Origin: Methylobacterium symbioticum | GTDB taxonomy: Bacteria; Pseudomonadota; Alphaproteobacteria; Rhizobiales; Beijerinckiaceae | Reading direction: 5' to 3' | Length of the DNA: 64,000 nucleotides | Assembly (NCBI RefSeq): GCF_902141845.1 | Contig: NZ_CABFPH010000013.1 | Location: 1 to 64,000 of the forward strand | Shown here: in pieces, positions 17,765-27,186 of the stretch | Numbering within the stretch: the first letter of the stretch is position 1 | How the letters are laid out: every line of letters begins with the position of its first letter | Program-made: the position numbers and the translations under genes | The notes under the pieces: model-generated | What the model was told of the DNA's origin: nothing | The model's input: the letters and a program-made list of their open reading frames with translations, nothing else | Database searches by the model: none

Positions 17765-17898
17765 CCGTGCTCCTGCTCGTGATCCCGATCGCGCTGTCCC
17801 TCGGCACGCTCGGCCTGTCCGCCTTCCTGTGGGCGCTCCGGAACGGCCAGTTCGACGACATTGAGGGCGCGGAGTACCGCGTGCTCCGCGACGACTGA
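17761..17898 (+). CDS. ccoS: Cbb3 oxidase maturation protein CcoS
   Basis: A 45-residue protein: one membrane helix (VIPIALSLGTLGLSAFLWAL) followed by NGQFDDIEGAEYRVL, the strongly conserved CcoS tail containing the FDD motif. CcoS is required for cofactor insertion into CcoN. The GTG start overlaps the ccoI stop in a GTGA arrangement, which implies translational coupling. Last gene of the operon; it converges with the Na/Pi carrier gene 28 bases away. Confidence 0.92.
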   Translation: MTVLLLVIPIALSLGTLGLSAFLWALRNGQFDDIEGAEYRVLRDD

Positions 17899-17926
17899 AC
17901 CGGGCGGCAGCCGGCCTTGCGCGGCG

Positions 17927-19588
17927 TCAGCCGGACGAGGCGTAGTCCTCGGCGGCACGCAGGCGGCTGTCCAGCAACTCGCCCCGCGTCCGCAGGATCG
18001 GGTAGGCCGCCGAGGCGACCAGATGATCGTTGATGCGCTTGATGTCGCGCACGAGATCCAGATCGACGGCCTGGGCCGACGCGTCGAGGCCGGGCTCGTC
18101 GCGCAGATGCGCCACATGGGAGGCGATGCGCTTCTCCTCCAGGCTCCGGAAGCCGTGCTTCTCGTCCGCGAGGCGGCGGGCCAGCACCTCGTCCTCGGTG
18201 ACGAGGAGCGAGGCCGCGGTCCGCAGGTTGGCGGAAAGCCTCTCGATCATCGCCGACAGGTCCCCGTCCTGGCGCTGGACCGATCGGACGCCCTGCTTCC
18301 GCCGCCGGCCGATCTGCGCGACGACGTTGCGGGAGAGCACATCGGCGGCATGGCCGATCTGCACGGTGAAGCTGAGCAGGGCGGCGAGGCGGCGCTGCTC
18401 GGCCTCGCTGAGCGCCTCCGGATCGAGCCGCGCGAGGAACCGCTGCACCTCGGTCCCACGGGCGTCGATGTCGTGCTCGGCGAGCCGGATGCGCTCCTGC
18501 TGGCCGGCATCGGCGGAGAGCAGACGCACGGCGTCGGCCAGCATGACCTCGAGGCGGTCGGCCATGCGCAGGGCATGGCGGGCGGCGAGGCCGAGGGCGA
18601 TCGAGGGCGTCTCGGCAAGGCCCTCGTCGAGATGGAGCGGCGGTTCCGTCGGCGAGGCCGCCGGGTCCGGCAGGAGCCGCCGGACGAGCTGGGCCAGGGG
18701 AAGCAGCAGGGGCAGACCGAATGCGGCCAGGGTGAGATTGAACAGGACGTGGAAATCCGCGACCAGCGCCCGGCCGCCGCCCGCGACCGCCGCGAGGCCG
18801 TGCGTCAGCCAGGGCAGGAGGGGCAGGGCGACCGCGCAGCCGCCGAGGCGGACGACGAGATTGCCGAGAGCGACACGCCGGCCCGCGACCTCGCGACTCG
18901 CCAGGAGCGGGTTGAGCGAGCTGCCGAGATTGGCGCCGAGCACCAGGGCGAGGGCCGTCTCGGCCGAGACGATGCCCTGCTGCGCGAAGGCCGCAACGAG
19001 CAGCACCACGGCGACGCTCGAATGGGCGGCCCAGGCGAGGATGGCGGCGAGGAGGGTTGCGATCACCGGGTCGGACGCGACGGCGCCGAGCAGGGCGTGC
19101 AGGCCCGGCGTCGCGGAATAGGGCTCGAGCGTCGCGACGAGCTGGATGAGCGCGAGGAGCACGAGGCCGAGGCCGATGGCGATCCGCCCCAGGGCGCGGC
19201 CCTTGGGCCCGCTCGCACGGCGGAAGGCCACGGCGCCGACCAGCACGAGGATGGGAGCGGCCTTCGCCACATCGAAGGACAGCGCCTTCACGATGAGCGC
19301 CGTGCCGACATTGGCTCCGAGCATCACGGCGAGCGCCGGCACCAGTTCGACGAGGCCGCCGGCCGCGAAGCTCGTCGCCATCAGGCCGGTCGCGGTGCTG
19401 CTCTGAAGGAGCATCGTCACGCCGAGCCCGGCGAGCAGCGCCTTCAGCGGGTGGCCGAGGCTCGTGGCGAGCACGCGCTGCAGGTCGGCGCCGTAGGCGC
19501 GCTGCACCCCGGTGCGGATCATGTGGATGCCCCAGAGGAGCAGGGCCACCCAGCCGGCGAGGTCGAGAAGGAGGAGGGTGCCGGTCAT
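17927..19588 (-). CDS. Na/Pi cotransporter family protein with PhoU-like tail
   Basis: A 553-residue protein. The N-terminal half (to about residue 310) has two inverted sets of membrane helices with the QSSTATGLM and GANVGTAL / GANLGSSL motifs of type II Na/phosphate carriers. The C-terminal half is a helical PhoU-like cytoplasmic domain. Members move phosphate with sodium; direction in the cell is debated. Its start overlaps the pbfA stop by 4 bases, placing it at the end of the phosphonate operon, where it may handle phosphate freed by PhnX. Confidence 0.88.
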   Translation of the reverse strand: MTGTLLLLDLAGWVALLLWGIHMIRTGVQRAYGADLQRVLATSLGHPLKALLAGLGVTMLLQSSTATGLMATSFAAGGLVELVPALAVMLGANVGTALIVKALSFDVAKAAPILVLVGAVAFRRASGPKGRALGRIAIGLGLVLLALIQLVATLEPYSATPGLHALLGAVASDPVIATLLAAILAWAAHSSVAVVLLVAAFAQQGIVSAETALALVLGANLGSSLNPLLASREVAGRRVALGNLVVRLGGCAVALPLLPWLTHGLAAVAGGGRALVADFHVLFNLTLAAFGLPLLLPLAQLVRRLLPDPAASPTEPPLHLDEGLAETPSIALGLAARHALRMADRLEVMLADAVRLLSADAGQQERIRLAEHDIDARGTEVQRFLARLDPEALSEAEQRRLAALLSFTVQIGHAADVLSRNVVAQIGRRRKQGVRSVQRQDGDLSAMIERLSANLRTAASLLVTEDEVLARRLADEKHGFRSLEEKRIASHVAHLRDEPGLDASAQAVDLDLVRDIKRINDHLVASAAYPILRTRGELLDSRLRAAEDYASSG

Positions 19589-20958
19589 GTCCGGCCTCCC
19601 GAAGCGTCGGCGATGGCCGCCTCCAGGATGGCGAGGGCGTCCAGCATCTGCGCCTCGCTCACGACGAGCGGCGGCGTCAGGGTCAGCACGTTGCCCATGG
19701 TGGTCTTGAAGGACAGGCCGGCATCGAGGGCGCGGTAGAGCACCGCCTCGGCGAGGTCGGAATTGGGCTCCCGGGTCTCGCGGTCGCGCACCAGCTCGAT
19801 CCCGATCAGGCAGCCGCGCCCGCGCACGTCGCCGATGGCCGGGAGGCGCGCCTTCATCGCCTCGAGCCGGTCGAGGGCCAGCGCGCCGACCCGGGCGGCG
19901 TTGGCGACGAGATCCTCGTCCGCGATGATCGCCAGGGTCTCGAGCGCCGCGCGGGCGGTGACCGGGTTCTTCTCGTGGGTATAGTGCCCGAAGGCCCAGT
20001 CGCTGCCGACGTCGAGGCGCCGGTCGGCGACCACCGCGGCGATGGGCAGGATGCCGCCCCCCAGCCCCTTGCCGAGGACGAGGATGTCCGGGACCACGCC
20101 GTCATGCTCGCAGGAGAACATGCGGCCGGTCTTGCCGAGGCCGGTCGGGATTTCGTCGAAGATCAACAGGACGCCGTGCCGGTCGCAGATCCGGCGCACC
20201 TCCGCCCAGAAGCCCGGCGGGGCCAGATACGGCACGGCGCGCGTCGGCTCGGCGACGAGGGCGGCGACGTCGCTGTCGCGGGCGAGCACGTAGTCGATCA
20301 TCCGGGCGCAGGCCCGTCCGCTCGCCTCGGCGCTCTCCGTGCCGTAGGGGCAGCGGTAGCCGCCGAACGGCGCCACGTGCAGCGCGCCCGCGACGAGCGG
20401 CCCGGACGGCCCGGAGCGGAACAGCATCTCGCCGGACATCGCCGCGGCGCCGGTTCCGGCGCCGTGGAAGGCGTCCCAGAACGACAGGGTCTTGTGGCGG
20501 CCGGTCGCCGCGCGGGCGACCTTCACCGCGACCTCGATCGCGTCCGAGCCGCCGGTGGTGAACAGCACCTTGCCGAGATTGCCCGGCGTGATCGCGCCGA
20601 GCGTCTCGGCAAGCGCCACCGCGCTGGCACAGGCGTAGCGGCGCGGCGCGAAGGGGAGGGCGTCCATCTGCTCGGCGATCGCCCGCTTCAGGCGCGGATG
20701 CCCGTAGCCGATGTGGTGGACGTTGTTGCCGTGGAAATCCATGTAGCGGCGCCCCGCCACGTCCTCGATCCAGATGCCCTCGGCCTTCGCGATGGCGTTG
20801 AGGCAGGGGGTCGAGACCGACTGGTGCAGGAAGGCGCGCGCGTCCCGGGCGAGCAGTCCGCGCGTCGCGCCGTCGAGGCTGCGGGCCTGCCAGCCGGCGC
20901 GGCGGCTGGTGAGGTTGGTGTCGCTCTCCGATTCGGCGATGCCCAGGGGACGGTTCAT
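19585..20958 (-). CDS. pbfA: (R)-1-hydroxy-2-aminoethylphosphonate ammonia-lyase (PbfA-like, class III aminotransferase fold)
   Basis: A 457-residue PLP enzyme of aminotransferase class III. It has the phosphate-binding TTGGSDAIEVAVK segment, the Asp of IFDEIPTGLGKTGR and the PLP lysine in LVLGKGLGGG. In phosphonate operons such proteins are usually PbfA, which removes ammonia from (R)-1-hydroxy-2-aminoethylphosphonate to give phosphonoacetaldehyde, feeding PhnX. That function is inferred from context with phnW, phnX and phnSTUV; a plain transaminase is the alternative. ATG at 20958 overlaps the permease stop by 4 bases, so the pair is translationally coupled. Confidence 0.8.
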   Translation of the reverse strand: MNRPLGIAESESDTNLTSRRAGWQARSLDGATRGLLARDARAFLHQSVSTPCLNAIAKAEGIWIEDVAGRRYMDFHGNNVHHIGYGHPRLKRAIAEQMDALPFAPRRYACASAVALAETLGAITPGNLGKVLFTTGGSDAIEVAVKVARAATGRHKTLSFWDAFHGAGTGAAAMSGEMLFRSGPSGPLVAGALHVAPFGGYRCPYGTESAEASGRACARMIDYVLARDSDVAALVAEPTRAVPYLAPPGFWAEVRRICDRHGVLLIFDEIPTGLGKTGRMFSCEHDGVVPDILVLGKGLGGGILPIAAVVADRRLDVGSDWAFGHYTHEKNPVTARAALETLAIIADEDLVANAARVGALALDRLEAMKARLPAIGDVRGRGCLIGIELVRDRETREPNSDLAEAVLYRALDAGLSFKTTMGNVLTLTPPLVVSEAQMLDALAILEAAIADASGGRT

Positions 20959-22685
20959 GATCGGGCCTCGCGGCTGCGCCAGCGCTGCAGGTGCGCGACG
21001 ACCCCCCATCCGATCAACGCGAGCAGAAGCCGTGCGGTGAGCGCGGTCGCCATGATGACGCTCGCCATCGCCGCCGCGGAGGCGGTGGTCCCGGCCTCGT
21101 CCATGTGGACGATGGCGATGGAGGCGAGCTTGGTGTCGGGGCCGTAGAGGAAGATCACCGCGGAGACCGTCGTCATGGCGTTGACGAAGAGGTAGACGGC
21201 GAGTTCCAGCACGGTCGGCAGGCAGATCGGCAGGCTCACCCGGGTGAAGGTCCGCCAGAACGGCACCTTCAGTGAGGCCGAGACCGCCTCGAATTCAGGA
21301 TCGATCTGCTTGAGCGCCGTCGTCGCGGTCACCTGGGCGACCGTGTAGTAATGCGCGAGCGTGTTGATCGCGAGCAGGGCCAGCGAGCCGTAGAGCACGT
21401 TGAGCGGGTTCCACGGCGCGTTGAAGAAGAACACGTAGCCGAGGCCGAGGACGAGTCCGGGCACCGCGAGCGGCAGCATGGCGAGGAGCTGCGCCAGCAT
21501 CCGGCCCGTGGGGAAGACCTTCAGCTTCTCGATCAGGTAGGCGCCGGCGAAGACCACCACCGTCCCGATCGCGGCGACCGATCCCGCCATGGCGAGCGAG
21601 TTCCAGTAGGGCGCCCAGCCATCGGCGTCGGTGGCGGCGAAGTCGTAATGGTCGAGGGTCAGGCCGAGATTGTAGGGCCAGTAGCGGATGAAGGAGGCCC
21701 AGACCGCGACGCCATAGGTGCCGACGATCAGGCTGGCGATCGCGGCCGCGTAGAGGAGGGAGAGGCGATCGCGCAGGCGCCGCGGCTTCGGCTCGTAGGG
21801 AACCGAGCGGGCCGAGAGGAGGGCGGATTGCCGGCGCTGGATCATCCGGTCCACGGCGAAGGCGAGCACGGCGGGCAGCAGCATCAGCAGGCCGACGACG
21901 GCGCCCATCGGGAAGTTCTGCTGGCCGACCACCTGCCGGTAGGCGTCCGTGGCGAGGACGGAATACTGACCGCCGATCACCTTCGGGATGCCGAAATCGG
22001 TCACCACCAGGGTGAAGACCACGAAACCCGCACTGACGAGGCCATAGCGGGCGCCGGGCAGGGTCACCGTGACGAAGGTGCGCAGACGGCTCGTGCCCAT
22101 GGCGGCGGCGGCCTCGTAGAGGCGTCCGTCGGCGAGCGCCAGCGCGGTGGTCAGGATGATGAGCGCGTGGGGAAAGGCGTAGAGGCACTCGGCGATCACG
22201 ATGCCGATCGGCCCGTAGACCGCGTGCCCGAACAGCAGGCCGCGCAGGAAGCCCTGGTTGCCCAGGATGTAGGTGAGCGCGATCCCCGACAGCAGCGAGG
22301 GCGCGAAGATCGGCAGCAGCGCCGCGGCGAGGAACAGGCCCTTGAACGGCATGGCCGTGCGCGTCAGCGCGTAGGCGTATCCGAAGGCGAGCGGCACCAC
22401 GAGCGCCACGGAGAGGGCGGCGATGGTCAGGCTGTTCACGAGCGCCTCGACGAGGGTCGGCGTCGCGAAATAGGTGCGGAAATTGGCGATCCCGGCGAAG
22501 CCGCCGTTCGGCCCCTCGAAGCTCTTGATCAGCAGGGCCCCGAGCGGCAGCGCGATGATCAGCAGGAGGAGCGCGCAGAGCGCGGCGACGAGGCCGACGG
22601 CGATCGCCGATTCCGGAAGGCGGCGGCGGGATGCCACGGGCGCGCCGGCCTCGGGCAGGGGCAGGGTGATCGCAGCGTCGCTCAT
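20955..22685 (-). CDS. 2-Aminoethylphosphonate ABC transporter permease, fused double-domain type
   Basis: A 576-residue inner-membrane protein made of two consecutive binding-protein-dependent permease domains, each with about six helices and an EAA-type loop (EAAAAMGTSRLRTF near residue 190 and a second copy, EAVSASLKVPFWRTF, near residue 465). In many AEP systems this fused subunit replaces separate PhnU and PhnV. It partners with the ATPase encoded 25 bases upstream and the binding protein encoded before that. The specificity is taken from the operon. Confidence 0.9.
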   Translation of the reverse strand: MSDAAITLPLPEAGAPVASRRRLPESAIAVGLVAALCALLLLIIALPLGALLIKSFEGPNGGFAGIANFRTYFATPTLVEALVNSLTIAALSVALVVPLAFGYAYALTRTAMPFKGLFLAAALLPIFAPSLLSGIALTYILGNQGFLRGLLFGHAVYGPIGIVIAECLYAFPHALIILTTALALADGRLYEAAAAMGTSRLRTFVTVTLPGARYGLVSAGFVVFTLVVTDFGIPKVIGGQYSVLATDAYRQVVGQQNFPMGAVVGLLMLLPAVLAFAVDRMIQRRQSALLSARSVPYEPKPRRLRDRLSLLYAAAIASLIVGTYGVAVWASFIRYWPYNLGLTLDHYDFAATDADGWAPYWNSLAMAGSVAAIGTVVVFAGAYLIEKLKVFPTGRMLAQLLAMLPLAVPGLVLGLGYVFFFNAPWNPLNVLYGSLALLAINTLAHYYTVAQVTATTALKQIDPEFEAVSASLKVPFWRTFTRVSLPICLPTVLELAVYLFVNAMTTVSAVIFLYGPDTKLASIAIVHMDEAGTTASAAAMASVIMATALTARLLLALIGWGVVAHLQRWRSREARS

Positions 22686-22710
22686 CGCGTCCGGGCCTCC
22701 GTCACGTCGA

Positions 22711-23808
22711 TCAGGCCGCGGGGACCTGCGGGAAGGCGCGCAGCGCCTCGGGCGGCAACGCGACGTAGAGGAACTGGCCCTCCGCGAGCCGCAGGTCGCC
22801 GAACAGGTTGGCCGAGAGGTCGGCGACGAGGCTGCCGCCGAGGTCGCGGCTCGGCTCCAGCCGCGCCCGGTAGAACGAGCCGAGGAATTCGAGGCTCTTC
22901 ACCCGCACCTCGATCGCGTTGACGTCGCCCGCGGCGACGCCCCCGACCCGGATCTCCTCGGGCCGGAAGCCGAGGCGCACGGGGCTGCCCGGTACGAAGC
23001 CGCGGCCGTCCTCGCAGACGAGATCGACGGCGCCGACGCGCAGGGCCTGCGCCTGAGAGACCGTCCCGTCGAGGAAGGTCATCGCCCCGATGAAGTCGGC
23101 GACGAAGGCGGTGGCCGGGTTGCGGTAGATCTCCTCCGGCGTGCCGACCTGCTCGATCCGGCCGTGGTTCATCACCACGACGCGGTCGGCCATGGCGAGC
23201 GCCTCCTCCTGGTCGTGGGTGACCATGATGGTGGTGATGCCGAGCCGCTTCTGGAGGGCGCGGATCTCCGCGCGCAGGCGGATGCGGACCTTGGCGTCGA
23301 GCGCGGAGAGCGGCTCGTCGAGGAGCAGCAGCGAGGGCGAGGTGGCGAGCGCGCGGGCGAGGGCGATGCGCTGCTGCTGGCCGCCCGAGAGCTGGACCGG
23401 ATACTTCGCCGCCTGATCGGGCAGGCCGACCAGGGCGAGGAGCTCGGCGACCCGTGCCCTGATCCGGTCGCGCTTCATCCGGCGGTTGACGAGCCCGTAG
23501 GCGACGTTGTCCGCGACCGTGAGGTTCGGGAACAGGGCGTAGGACTGGAAGACGATGCCGAAATCCCGCTCCGCCGGAGCCGCGTTCGAGACGTCGACCC
23601 CGCCCATCGCGATCCGGCCCGCGTTCTGGCGGTCGAGGCCGGCGATGATGCGCAGGAGCGTGGTCTTGCCGCAGCCGGACGGGCCGAGGAAGCAGACGAA
23701 GGCGCCGCGCGGGATCGCGAGGTCGATCCCGTCGAGGGCCCGAAAGCTGCCGTAGCTCTTCGAGAGGCCCTCGACCTTCAGGAACGGTGCGGGATCGGGT
23801 CTCGTCAT
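22711..23808 (-). CDS. phnT: 2-Aminoethylphosphonate ABC transporter ATP-binding protein
   Basis: A 365-residue ATPase of the iron/putrescine/phosphonate importer group. Walker A is GPSGCGKTT, the signature is LSGGQQQR, Walker B is LLLDEPLSALD and the switch His is in MVTHDQ. A TOBE-like C-terminal domain (after about residue 270) is present, as in PhnT. It lies between the binding-protein and permease genes, all on the minus strand, and the three form the PhnS-PhnT-permease importer. Confidence 0.9.
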   Translation of the reverse strand: MTRPDPAPFLKVEGLSKSYGSFRALDGIDLAIPRGAFVCFLGPSGCGKTTLLRIIAGLDRQNAGRIAMGGVDVSNAAPAERDFGIVFQSYALFPNLTVADNVAYGLVNRRMKRDRIRARVAELLALVGLPDQAAKYPVQLSGGQQQRIALARALATSPSLLLLDEPLSALDAKVRIRLRAEIRALQKRLGITTIMVTHDQEEALAMADRVVVMNHGRIEQVGTPEEIYRNPATAFVADFIGAMTFLDGTVSQAQALRVGAVDLVCEDGRGFVPGSPVRLGFRPEEIRVGGVAAGDVNAIEVRVKSLEFLGSFYRARLEPSRDLGGSLVADLSANLFGDLRLAEGQFLYVALPPEALRAFPQVPAA

Positions 23809-23865
23809 GCCACTCTCGCTCCTCGACGCGTCGCGTCTCGCCTGCCCCGGTTCCGTCTCTGGATC

Positions 23866-24882
23866 CTACTTCTTGGCGGCCTTCGCCTCGTAGCGGCGCG
23901 ACCACTCGGCCAGGATGCGGTCGCGGTTCTCGGCCATCCAGCCGAGATCGTTCTTGATCATGCCCGCCTCGGCATTCGCCGGATAGTTGGCTGGCGCGCT
24001 CGACACGCCCGGATAGGCGACGATGGCGTAGCTCTTGGCGTAGAGCTCGCTCGCGGCCTTGGTGGCGCCCCAGTCGGCGACCTTCTTGGCGAGCGCCAGG
24101 TTCTTCGCGCTGGCCACCACGGCCATGGCCTCCTCGTCCCAGCCGGTGCCGTCGGCGGGCACGACGACCTCGATCGGCGCGCCCTTCGATTTCTCGGAGG
24201 CGCCGCGCATGTCGAGCGAGAGGCCCGCCGTGCGCTCGCCGCGGGCGGCCTGGACGCAGGGCGCCGAGCCGGAATGCAGGTAGGCGGCGATGTTGTCGTG
24301 CAGCCGGTCCATGAAGGCCCAGCCCTTCTCCTCCCCCATGCTCTGCAGCCAGCCGGCCACCATCAGGTAGCCGGTGCCCGAGGAGGCGGGGTGGGGCATC
24401 ACGATCTTGCCCTTGAGGCCGGGCTGGAGCAGGTCCTCCCAGCGCTGGGGCGTCTTCACGCCGTCGCGGCCGGCCTCGGCGGTGTTGAAGCAGACGACGC
24501 CGAGATAGGCGTCCATGCCGGTCCAGGTATAGGGCGCCTTCGGGTCGCGGAACGCCTCCTTCAGGGCGTCGGCCCCGGCCGGCTTGTACTCGGCCAGCAG
24601 GTTGAGCTTCTCGAACATCAGCAGGCTCGAGGCCGCAAGCCCGATCACCATGTCGGCGCGGGGATTGTCCTTCTCCGCCAGGAACCGGGCCGTGATCACC
24701 CCGGTCGAATCGCGCACCCAGACCACCTCGGCCTCGGGCACCGCCCGTTCGATGGCCGCCTTGAAGGGGCCGAGCTGGTCGTTCTCCAGCGCGGTGTAGA
24801 TCGTGAGCTTCGTCCGCTCGGCCGCCTGCGCCGCCGATCCGGCAAGAGCGAGTGCGAGGGCGACGGTCGAGAAGAGTTTCAT
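23866..24882 (-). CDS. phnS: 2-Aminoethylphosphonate-binding periplasmic protein
   Basis: A 338-residue extracellular solute-binding protein of the iron-type/AEP group. The N-terminus is a signal peptide (MKLFSTVALALALAGSAAQA, cleavage likely after AQA). The mature part begins with LTIYTALENDQ and contains SSGTGYL, typical of ligand contacts in this family. ATG at 24882 has GGAG 8 bases upstream. It is the first gene of the phnS-phnT-permease-pbfA-Na/Pi set; a 227-base gap separates it from phnX, so it probably has its own promoter. Confidence 0.9.
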   Translation of the reverse strand: MKLFSTVALALALAGSAAQAAERTKLTIYTALENDQLGPFKAAIERAVPEAEVVWVRDSTGVITARFLAEKDNPRADMVIGLAASSLLMFEKLNLLAEYKPAGADALKEAFRDPKAPYTWTGMDAYLGVVCFNTAEAGRDGVKTPQRWEDLLQPGLKGKIVMPHPASSGTGYLMVAGWLQSMGEEKGWAFMDRLHDNIAAYLHSGSAPCVQAARGERTAGLSLDMRGASEKSKGAPIEVVVPADGTGWDEEAMAVVASAKNLALAKKVADWGATKAASELYAKSYAIVAYPGVSSAPANYPANAEAGMIKNDLGWMAENRDRILAEWSRRYEAKAAKK

Positions 24883-25109
24883 GCGCGGGGCTCCAGCATC
24901 GAACTGTACCGGGTGCACATAGCTCCGGCAGGATGACAGTAGAAAGACAATAACTCCGCGCGGCAAGATCCTAGTTTTTGCAGACCTGCCTGGTATTTGG
25001 GCAACTTTATCAGACGAAAAAGATCTCTCGATTGGACATGACTTACCCCGATCGCCCGACGCGGTCGGACGATACGGGGGTCCAAGGGTGGCCGGCGCGG
25101 GCGCCGGCG

Positions 25110-25937
25110 TCAGCAGGCCTGCGGCATGCGGCCAGCCGCGAGCAGCCCCTCGATATCGGCGATCACGCCGGGCAGGTCGGCGATGGTGTCGATCAGGAAA
25201 TGCGGCCGCGAATCGGCGAACAGGGCCTGGATCCGGGTGCGCTCGGCGGCGAGCCGGTCGGCCGGCAGCGCCTTGAACGCCGCGTAGCTCAGGCCCATCG
25301 CGTTGCCGGAACAGGTGAGGGCCACCGTCCACATGCCGGCCTTGCGGCCTTCCAGGATGCCGGGGACGGTGTCGTCGACCTTCACGCAGGCGGCGACGTC
25401 GTCGATGCCGAGGGCGATGACGTTGGCGAGGGCCTGGGCCGGGTGGGGACGCCCGTTCGGCACCTCGTCGGTGGCGACCACGTGGTCGGCCTCGTAGCCG
25501 TTGGTCCGGGCGAGCGCCACGACGCGCTCCATCACGCGGGCCGGATAGCCCGAGCAGGAGCCGATCTTGATGCCGCGGGCGCGCAGGGCGGCAATGGCGT
25601 CGAGAGCCCCCGGGATGATGCCGGAATGCTCGGCGATCTTCTCGATCTGCAGCGGCATGAAGCGCTCGTAGATCGCGGTCACGTCGGCATCGGTCGGCGT
25701 GCGCCCGAATCGCTCGGCGAAGCGCGCGGCGATCTGCGGCGCGTTGCAGAGCGTGCGGATATGGTCCCACTTGCCCATGCCCATCGGCCCGCGCGCCTCC
25801 TCCAGGCTGACCGCGACGCCGAACTCGCCGAAGGCCTCGACGAAGATCTGGGTGGGGGCGAAGGAACCGAAATCGACCACGGTTCCGGCCCAGTCCAGGA
25901 CCACTGCCTGGATGGATCTCGGGGTCTCGTAAGGCAT
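25110..25937 (-). CDS. phnX: Phosphonoacetaldehyde hydrolase (phosphonatase)
   Basis: A 275-residue HAD-superfamily enzyme that cleaves phosphonoacetaldehyde to acetaldehyde and phosphate. The nucleophile is the first Asp of LDWAGT (about residue 15), and the Schiff-base lysine is in GMGKWDHIR, both specific to PhnX. The later KVDDTVPGI and SCSGYPARV segments also match. It acts on the product of PhnW or PbfA. It is 21 bases downstream of phnW on the same strand, so phnWX is likely one transcript. Confidence 0.95.
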   Translation of the reverse strand: MPYETPRSIQAVVLDWAGTVVDFGSFAPTQIFVEAFGEFGVAVSLEEARGPMGMGKWDHIRTLCNAPQIAARFAERFGRTPTDADVTAIYERFMPLQIEKIAEHSGIIPGALDAIAALRARGIKIGSCSGYPARVMERVVALARTNGYEADHVVATDEVPNGRPHPAQALANVIALGIDDVAACVKVDDTVPGILEGRKAGMWTVALTCSGNAMGLSYAAFKALPADRLAAERTRIQALFADSRPHFLIDTIADLPGVIADIEGLLAAGRMPQAC

Positions 25938-25958
25938 GGCGCGCTCCCGGCGGAGGGT

Positions 25959-27068
25959 TCAGAGGGTCTCGATGCGGAGGTCGCGGAAGGTCTCGGCGAC
26001 CGCCTCGACCGCGCGCTCCATGTCGGCGGCCTCGACGGCCCCGATGCAGCCGACCCGGAAGGTCTCCACCTGGGTGAGCTTGCCCGGATAGAGGATGAAG
26101 CCCTTGGCCCGCACCGCCTGATAGAAGTCGCTGAAGCGGTAGCGTCCATCGCGCGGGGCGTGGAAGGTCACGATGATCGGCGCCTGGATCTCGGGCGGCA
26201 GGAAGCTGCGCAGGCCGAGCCGCCGCATGCCGGCGATCAGGGTCTCGCAATTGCGCGCGTAGCGGGCCTGACGCGCCGGCAGGCCGCCCTCGTCCTCGTA
26301 CTGCAGCAGCGCCTCGTGCAGGGCTGCGACCACGTGGGTCGGCGGGGTGAAGCGCCACTGGCCGGTGCGCTGCATGTAGAGGTGCTGGTCGCGCAGATCG
26401 AGCGCGAGGGAGGCGGTGTTGCCCTCGGCCGCCAGCAGCGCCGCCTCGCGGGCGAGGACGAAGCCCATACCCGGCACGCCCTCCAGGCATTTGCCCGAGG
26501 CCGCGATCAGCGCCTCGAAGGGCACGGCGCGCGCGTCGATCGGCAGGGCGCCGAAGGAGCTCATCGCGTCGATGATCAGGCGGCGCCCGTGCCGGGCCAC
26601 CACGGCGGCGATCTCGGGCAGCGGGTTCAGGATGCCGGTGGAGGTCTCGCAGTGGATCAGCCCGACATGGCTGATCGCGCGGTCCTCGGCGAGCAGCCGG
26701 TCGACGGCCTCCGGCGTGGTCGGCACGTCCTCGGGAGTCTCGTAGACGCTGTGGTCGCGCCCGAGCATCTCGCAGATCTTGGCGAGGCGCTTGCCGTAGG
26801 CGCCGTTGACGAGGACGAGCATCTTGCCCGTCCGCGGCACGAAGGTGCCGACGGCCGCCTCCACCGCGAAGGTGCCGCTGCCCTGGAGCAGCACGCAGAC
26901 ATGGCTGCCGGAGCCGTTCGCGATCGCCACGAGCTTGTCGCAGACGCTGGCGGTGAGCCCGTTGAAACTGCCGTCCCAGGAGCCCCAGTCGGTCAGCATC
27001 GCCGCACGGGTGCGCTCGGACGTGGTGAGCGGGCCGGGGGTCAGGAGGATGGGAGCGGAGGAAGCCAT
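25959..27068 (-). CDS. phnW: 2-Aminoethylphosphonate--pyruvate transaminase
   Basis: A 369-residue PLP enzyme (class V fold) that transfers the amino group of 2-aminoethylphosphonate to pyruvate, forming phosphonoacetaldehyde and alanine. It starts with the family signature [15 protein letters not shown], and the PLP lysine lies in [13 protein letters not shown]. The phosphate-contact segment [13 protein letters not shown] is present. First gene of the phnWX pair, divergent from the LysR regulator with 118 bases between the start codons. Alanine made here could be recycled by the nearby alanine racemase and DadA, but that link is only suggestive. Confidence 0.95.
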   Translation of the reverse strand: MASSAPILLTPGPLTTSERTRAAMLTDWGSWDGSFNGLTASVCDKLVAIANGSGSHVCVLLQGSGTFAVEAAVGTFVPRTGKMLVLVNGAYGKRLAKICEMLGRDHSVYETPEDVPTTPEAVDRLLAEDRAISHVGLIHCETSTGILNPLPEIAAVVARHGRRLIIDAMSSFGALPIDARAVPFEALIAASGKCLEGVPGMGFVLAREAALLAAEGNTASLALDLRDQHLYMQRTGQWRFTPPTHVVAALHEALLQYEDEGGLPARQARYARNCETLIAGMRRLGLRSFLPPEIQAPIIVTFHAPRDGRYRFSDFYQAVRAKGFILYPGKLTQVETFRVGCIGAVEAADMERAVEAVAETFRDLRIETL

Positions 27069-27128
27069 GATCGTCCTCGGTCATCCGCGCCGGGATCGCT
27101 GCGGACGAGAGGATCTTGCGTTCGCGCT

Positions 27129-27168
27129 CCCATCAGATCAAATCGTTTGTCGTGATGTTTCCCATCAG
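27129..27168. promoter_or_regulatory. Putative LysR operator between phnW and the regulator gene
   Basis: Two exact copies of CCCATCAG (27129-27136 and 27161-27168) are spaced 32 bases apart, about three helical turns. Between them is an AT-rich ATCAAATCGTTTGTCGTGAT stretch with partial dyad symmetry. LysR regulators usually bind such sites in divergent promoters. Prediction only. Confidence 0.45.
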
Positions 27169-27186
27169 TCGGGCCGATGGATCGCG

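Noticed and set aside
23866-27084. A single open frame joining phnS to sequence opposite or out of phase with phnX and phnW
   Set aside because: Only the last 338 residues (phnS) are real; phnX and phnW use a different frame with full motifs.
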